NCBI RefSeq assembly: GCF_040807025.1
Contig: NC_090982.1
Location: 81,881,931-81,945,930 of the forward strand
Source: Struthio camelus
Lineage: Eukaryota; Chordata; Aves; Struthioniformes; Struthionidae
Length of the DNA: 64,000 bases
Direction: 5' to 3'
In this document: positions 59,766 through 64,000 of the stretch, in pieces
Layout of the letters: the number at the start of each line of letters is the position of its first letter
Position numbering within the stretch: the first letter of the stretch is position 1
Made by a program: the position numbers and the translations under genes
Notes under the pieces: generated by a model
The model's input: the letters and a program-made list of their open reading frames with translations, nothing else
Database searches by the model: none
Told to the model about the DNA's origin: nothing

Positions 59766-61489
59766 ATGTTCTTACACTACACTTCTGCTTTTGACTATTG
59801 TCAGAAACAACCTGCTATTCTAGAGGTACTTTTTTAGTCTAAATTAGCACAACTGCATTAATTAGCACAACTGAATAAGTCTCTAGTTCTTTATTCTTCT
59901 GGGTCTATCGTCTGCAAATTCAGAGATTCTCGTCAGACTCCTCCCCCCCCGCCATAGGAAAAAGAACAAAAAGGTGAATTTAAGTTACCTAAGCACCCAA
60001 ATACTACCGAAAACCTAATATACCTATGGAAAGTTGATATCTCTCATCCTGCAAGAATTAAAGGTTTCAAAGATATCTCGATAGAGCGATTTCCAGTGCA
60101 TCAGTGACACACTAACATAATCCCTCTGTATTGACAGAAGTATACCCCTCTGCATCACTGGTTTCGTTAACTGATCAGTTTAAATAGTGCTGCCATTAGA
60201 AAACATTTTCATATCATGCAACCTTGTGTAACCAGACTATCAGACATGCACAAATGTGTTTCTTCTGACCCTCACCTTTTTGGGCTGGCTAAAATTTGAT
60301 GCAGCAGTCATAAGAGTTAGGAGAAGGGGTTAAATAGATTAAAGAAATGGGGAAGGGGAGACGACAGGATTATGCTAATGCTTTAACAAGTCACAGGGGA
60401 CGGTGAGGGGATACATCCTTGTACTGCAGACTGGGGGACCGTATTGCATTTAGCTGCTTCTTCCTGCTTGTTTTGCTTATTCTGGGCCAGTCTTGAGGGA
60501 TTCAGTACCATACTCATTCTTGGGACTAGTTCCTCAACATATCAATAATAAGAATGCATAGCACACTTCTGCAGCATTAATTTAAGAGTCACTCAGACCT
60601 AGCTTAATTATTGACTTCTAGATGATCTGCTTTATTCCCTCTTTTCACTTCTTGCATCTGGTTTTGCTACTGTCTTTTGTACTGATCTATTTCCTTCCTA
60701 GTTTTCAAAGTGAGAAATGATGAGGATGAAGAGGGGAGATTCATTTACAACAGCCCCACATCTGAAGGCAGTTCAGGTCATAAAAAGAGACAATAAAAAG
60801 CCAGGTCCTGCCCCAAAGGCAGTAGCATATTATAAATAAATGTAAGTAACAATACAAAATTATATAATAATATTAGTAATGATAATTAAGTAAGCATATC
60901 ATAAACAGCATATGAGACTCAGCAAAAGAAAATAGCGCAAAGGGAAAACTGGGAAATGATACTGGTTACTGTAGAGTCACATCACCTACCTAACACTTTG
61001 ACATATCTCAATTTCTGAAAGTGGTAGTGTTTCTCTGTCAAAACAAAGGAGTGAAATAACTATCACAATGCAAAATCATTTTAAAAAGAAAGCGCTAAGT
61101 TTTTTTAGCGAAAAAGATCCCATGCTCTCCCTTAGATTTACTTTATAAGTACCCAAACAAGTCATAGCTAACATATCATTTAATCCAAACCCCTTTGTAT
61201 GATTTTTATTGAAATAAACAACCGATTTTGTTATCTGTATGACCTCCAAATGTATATTACAACTTGCCCCATGCCATGTTTATGGCATCAACAGAAATGA
61301 ATAATTCACTCATCTGTCTAAGTCACTGTATTTTTATCACCACTTAAGTCATCTTTGGCTGTGTTTTTGCTTCACTCAGAATCTCGTCCTTTCTTGCTGA
61401 CTGCTTTGTATAGCCGGAAAGCAAATTATCCAAGAGCAGAGTAATCAGAATTAGCACCAGTGTCGAACAGTAGAATGTAGGCTGTGCTC
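59766..61489. other. Unique AT-rich sequence, nothing recognised
   Basis: A C8 run at about 59,942-59,949 and AT-rich sequence at 60,820-60,900. No repeat family, RNA gene or exon is recognised. Confidence 0.45.
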
Positions 61490-61510
61490 TTTTTTTTTTT
61501 TCCCCCCCCC
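61490..61510. repeat. T12C9 pyrimidine run ending in CAG
   Basis: Twelve T followed by nine C, then AG at 61,511-61,512. It could act as a splice acceptor (see findings) or be a simple homopolymer junction. Confidence 0.8.
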
Positions 61511-61671
61511 AGGCAAGTAATTGCTTCTATGTCCATTTAAATGCAGAATCAAATAAAAACGAAGTAGAAAACTTGGTGATTGCAATATGCAAAATGCAAG
61601 TTTATCGAAAGTGTGCTGCATCTATAAAGGAGTCAGATATTTTTGGTAATGTGAAAAGCACTACAGAATAG

Positions 61672-64000
61672 AATGAACGTCAGCCTTATAGCGCTTACTG
61701 CTCAGAGCTCGAGTAACATTACATTTATTTGGCAAAGTACGTAAGCATTTGGTTACATCAGAGCACATGAAGCTCTCCATGTCCTGCACACAGTTAAGTA
61801 AATGCTTCAGTACTAGAGTGAGGTTTGAGGAAAAGAGTGATTTGGAAAGAAGTGACTCTCCCATCACATCCGACCATGGTAAAAGATGTTTTGCACTCTG
61901 GTCAAATTTGCAAGACTTTAGTCCTTTGAATTGATTTATTAATTTCTGGATGATGTGTTGCTGTTTTTGTTCTTTCCATAATACCTGATTTAGGAAGGGC
62001 TAAAAAGAACTGCTAATTTGCTCCACCCAAGGAAGTCCCAAACTGATAGGCCCCAGAAAGTCTTTGAAATCTGAGGGGAAATCTTCATATTGTGAAACTG
62101 TTCCCCAATTTCCATAGACTGAAGATATATGCCTCATAGGAAACGTGCATGTTTGATTGATCTTTCAAATATAACTGAACTAATGTGAGATTTCAAGGTA
62201 ATTCTGTATTCATACCAGTAATAAGGAAAGACAATTATAGAAAACTTTAACATTTCAAGTTGAAGAAACAATTACATCAAATGATTCCATGTTAAAATGA
62301 CTCTTACCCCCTTTTTTTCCTTTTCTAAAAGTGATAAAATATTATCATACTAAAATAAAGGCAAAGAAGAGTAGAGGTTGCACATAAAGGCATGGTTTTG
62401 AAAACTGTCAATAATTTAGTAATCCAGAAGAAATTTTATCCAAATCATATGCTCACTTTCCGTTTCAGCTTGGTCAGTTGGCTCAAACATTTTTACTGAC
62501 AAGTGAGGTAGGAGAGAGATATGAGTGCTACCTCGATGCCACTGATCCTTATATAGTATATAAGGAGATAAAATATCTCTACTGTTTTCTTTCTCTTCTA
62601 AGTTAAAGCACAATGGAGATAAAGAGAGATATAACCCTCATGCTTGAGCCTTTGAGAGAAACCACAAAGCAAGCAGAAAAAGACAAATATCCCCTTAATG
62701 ACAGGCTACCTGATAGCACAAATTCAACTAATTTATTTTCCAAAATACTCAGCAAAAAAAAAAAAACTGAGCCTGTGGAGAAGAGAAGGAAGTAGAGGAG
62801 AGATAGAGGGAAAGAAAAGAAGAGGGGAGAAGTAAAGAATACTTAATTATTGTGTTTTTTTTTTTTTTTTTTCCAAGGTAACTGTGTATTTTGACCTAAT
62901 GATATACTGGCTCCAGATATGTTTTCTACATCACTACACAGGCTTCTTCTTTACTGCCATGGTAGGACCAAGAAACCCAGTCTGAGTTTAAAGATTAGTT
63001 TGATCATTTTATACGAAACCTATAAATTATTCTAAAGACGTCTTGTATGAATTTGATTTAAAAATTTATCTAAGAGACTCACGTTAATCTCCCTAAGCAG
63101 ATGTATCTTGGGGTGGCATAGCCGTTTTGACTGCATATTAGTAATGCCATGGGTCCTTCTTCATGTACTCCACGAAAGAAGCAAGGCAAGAAGTGAAGAA
63201 GAGAGCTCTCTAGCTATGAAAGGGGAAAGTAAACCTGATTTCTCAGTAACAAAACTTCACTTGATGAAAAAATATTCAGAACAGACACTAGCTTCAACTG
63301 TTTTCCAAATAGATGTGGGGCTGATCTGGGCAAATTGTCCACATGACTGATAAGGGTATGGAAAAATGACTTTTACAAACATTTCGATGACAGCAGGTGA
63401 TTTGAACATTTCAATGTAGGTACATTTATGGCTCCGTCACTCCCACATTTAATTACTTCAATATTCTTCTGGTACTTATCATCAAGATGTTCCTAGGCAA
63501 AGAACAGAAATATCTGGGTACAATAGGGAGTGTTGTCTAGCTGCTTAGTTTGTTTGTTTTTTTTTTTTTTTCCATATTTCCCCCCTCGCCCCTGCAGTTT
63601 AGCCACTTTACAGCTGAGTAATTCACTTCATTTCTTTATGCCCTAGCTGTAGAACGAAGATGGTATTATTGACTTCCACAGAAAGGCTCTTTGAGATCTC
63701 CTAAAGAAACGGACTTTATCAGAGATGAGTAATATCTCATTTTGATAAGTGAGAGATTAAAACTAGCTTCACAAAGGGACTTAGGCACCATAGTGCTCAT
63801 TATTATAGCACTTACCATTTCAGCCCCAGGTCATCACAGCTGTGACAGCTATTTTCATCATCGTAGGATGCCGTGGTGGTGGTATGGGGAGGTGGGAGAG
63901 GGAGCTGGAGAGAGGATTGTGCATCACTGGGCTTCAGACAAGGAGCGGCAACGAACTGAAAAAGAGACTGTATCTTAGTGGTGAGGCACTTGTACAGCAC
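61672..64000. other. Unique AT-rich sequence to the end of the window
   Basis: Contains T18 at 62,855-62,872, a purine-rich stretch at 62,768-62,835, and a T16 run near 63,556-63,571 followed by a C-rich tract ending in CAG at 63,597. No downstream frame there stays open. No gene is recognised. Confidence 0.45.

Noticed and set aside
59372..59794. 140-codon plus-strand open frame
   Set aside because: No recognisable domain. The C-terminal third is the TA/TG microsatellite, and there is no start or splice support.
7850..64000. CRISPR arrays, operons, tRNA or rRNA genes
   Set aside because: Composition, CR1 elements and microsatellites show a vertebrate nuclear locus. No regularly spaced repeat-spacer array or RNA gene structure is present.

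Overview
The window looks like gene-poor vertebrate nuclear DNA, most likely from a bird. It is AT-rich. Every interspersed repeat I can identify with confidence is a CR1 LINE, and the younger copies end in the CR1-type octamer tail (ATTCTGTG)n. I saw no Alu-, L1- or DNA-transposon-like sequence and no operon-like coding. Crocodilians and turtles also carry CR1, so the bird assignment is an inference. I found no host protein-coding gene, tRNA or rRNA that I could support. The region reads as an intergenic desert or the inside of a very long intron.

Layout. Positions 1-21,371 are mostly unique AT-rich sequence with two ancient CR1 fragments (1155-1620 and 5772-5935), a degenerate minisatellite (7685-7830), several microsatellites, and one GC- and CpG-richer patch (about 11,732-12,260) that may be a solo LTR. 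A nearly pure polypurine block of about 460 bp lies at 19,546-20,008. From 21,372 to 33,326 the window holds two young, closely related CR1 copies in opposite orientation: a 5'-truncated minus-strand copy (21,372-23,127) and a longer plus-strand copy (30,622-33,322) that keeps most of the endonuclease and the whole reverse transcriptase. About 8.4 kb separates their homologous parts. From 33,331 to 64,000 the sequence is again mostly unique, with five more CR1 remnants (40,535; 40,883; 52,605; 53,408; 57,732), one doubtful one (59,257), microsatellites and several homopolymer runs.

Function. The only substantial coding sequence is the CR1 endonuclease/reverse-transcriptase reading frame, and it is broken in both copies. 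The most informative point is that the two young copies share the same in-frame TAG codon, placed before the first catalytic aspartate of the reverse transcriptase. That suggests they descend from a source element that already carried the stop. Both copies are also flanked by short direct repeats of about 8 bp. I found no convincing undescribed system. The remaining leads (candidate exons, a possible LTR, possible conserved noncoding DNA) are weak and labelled so.
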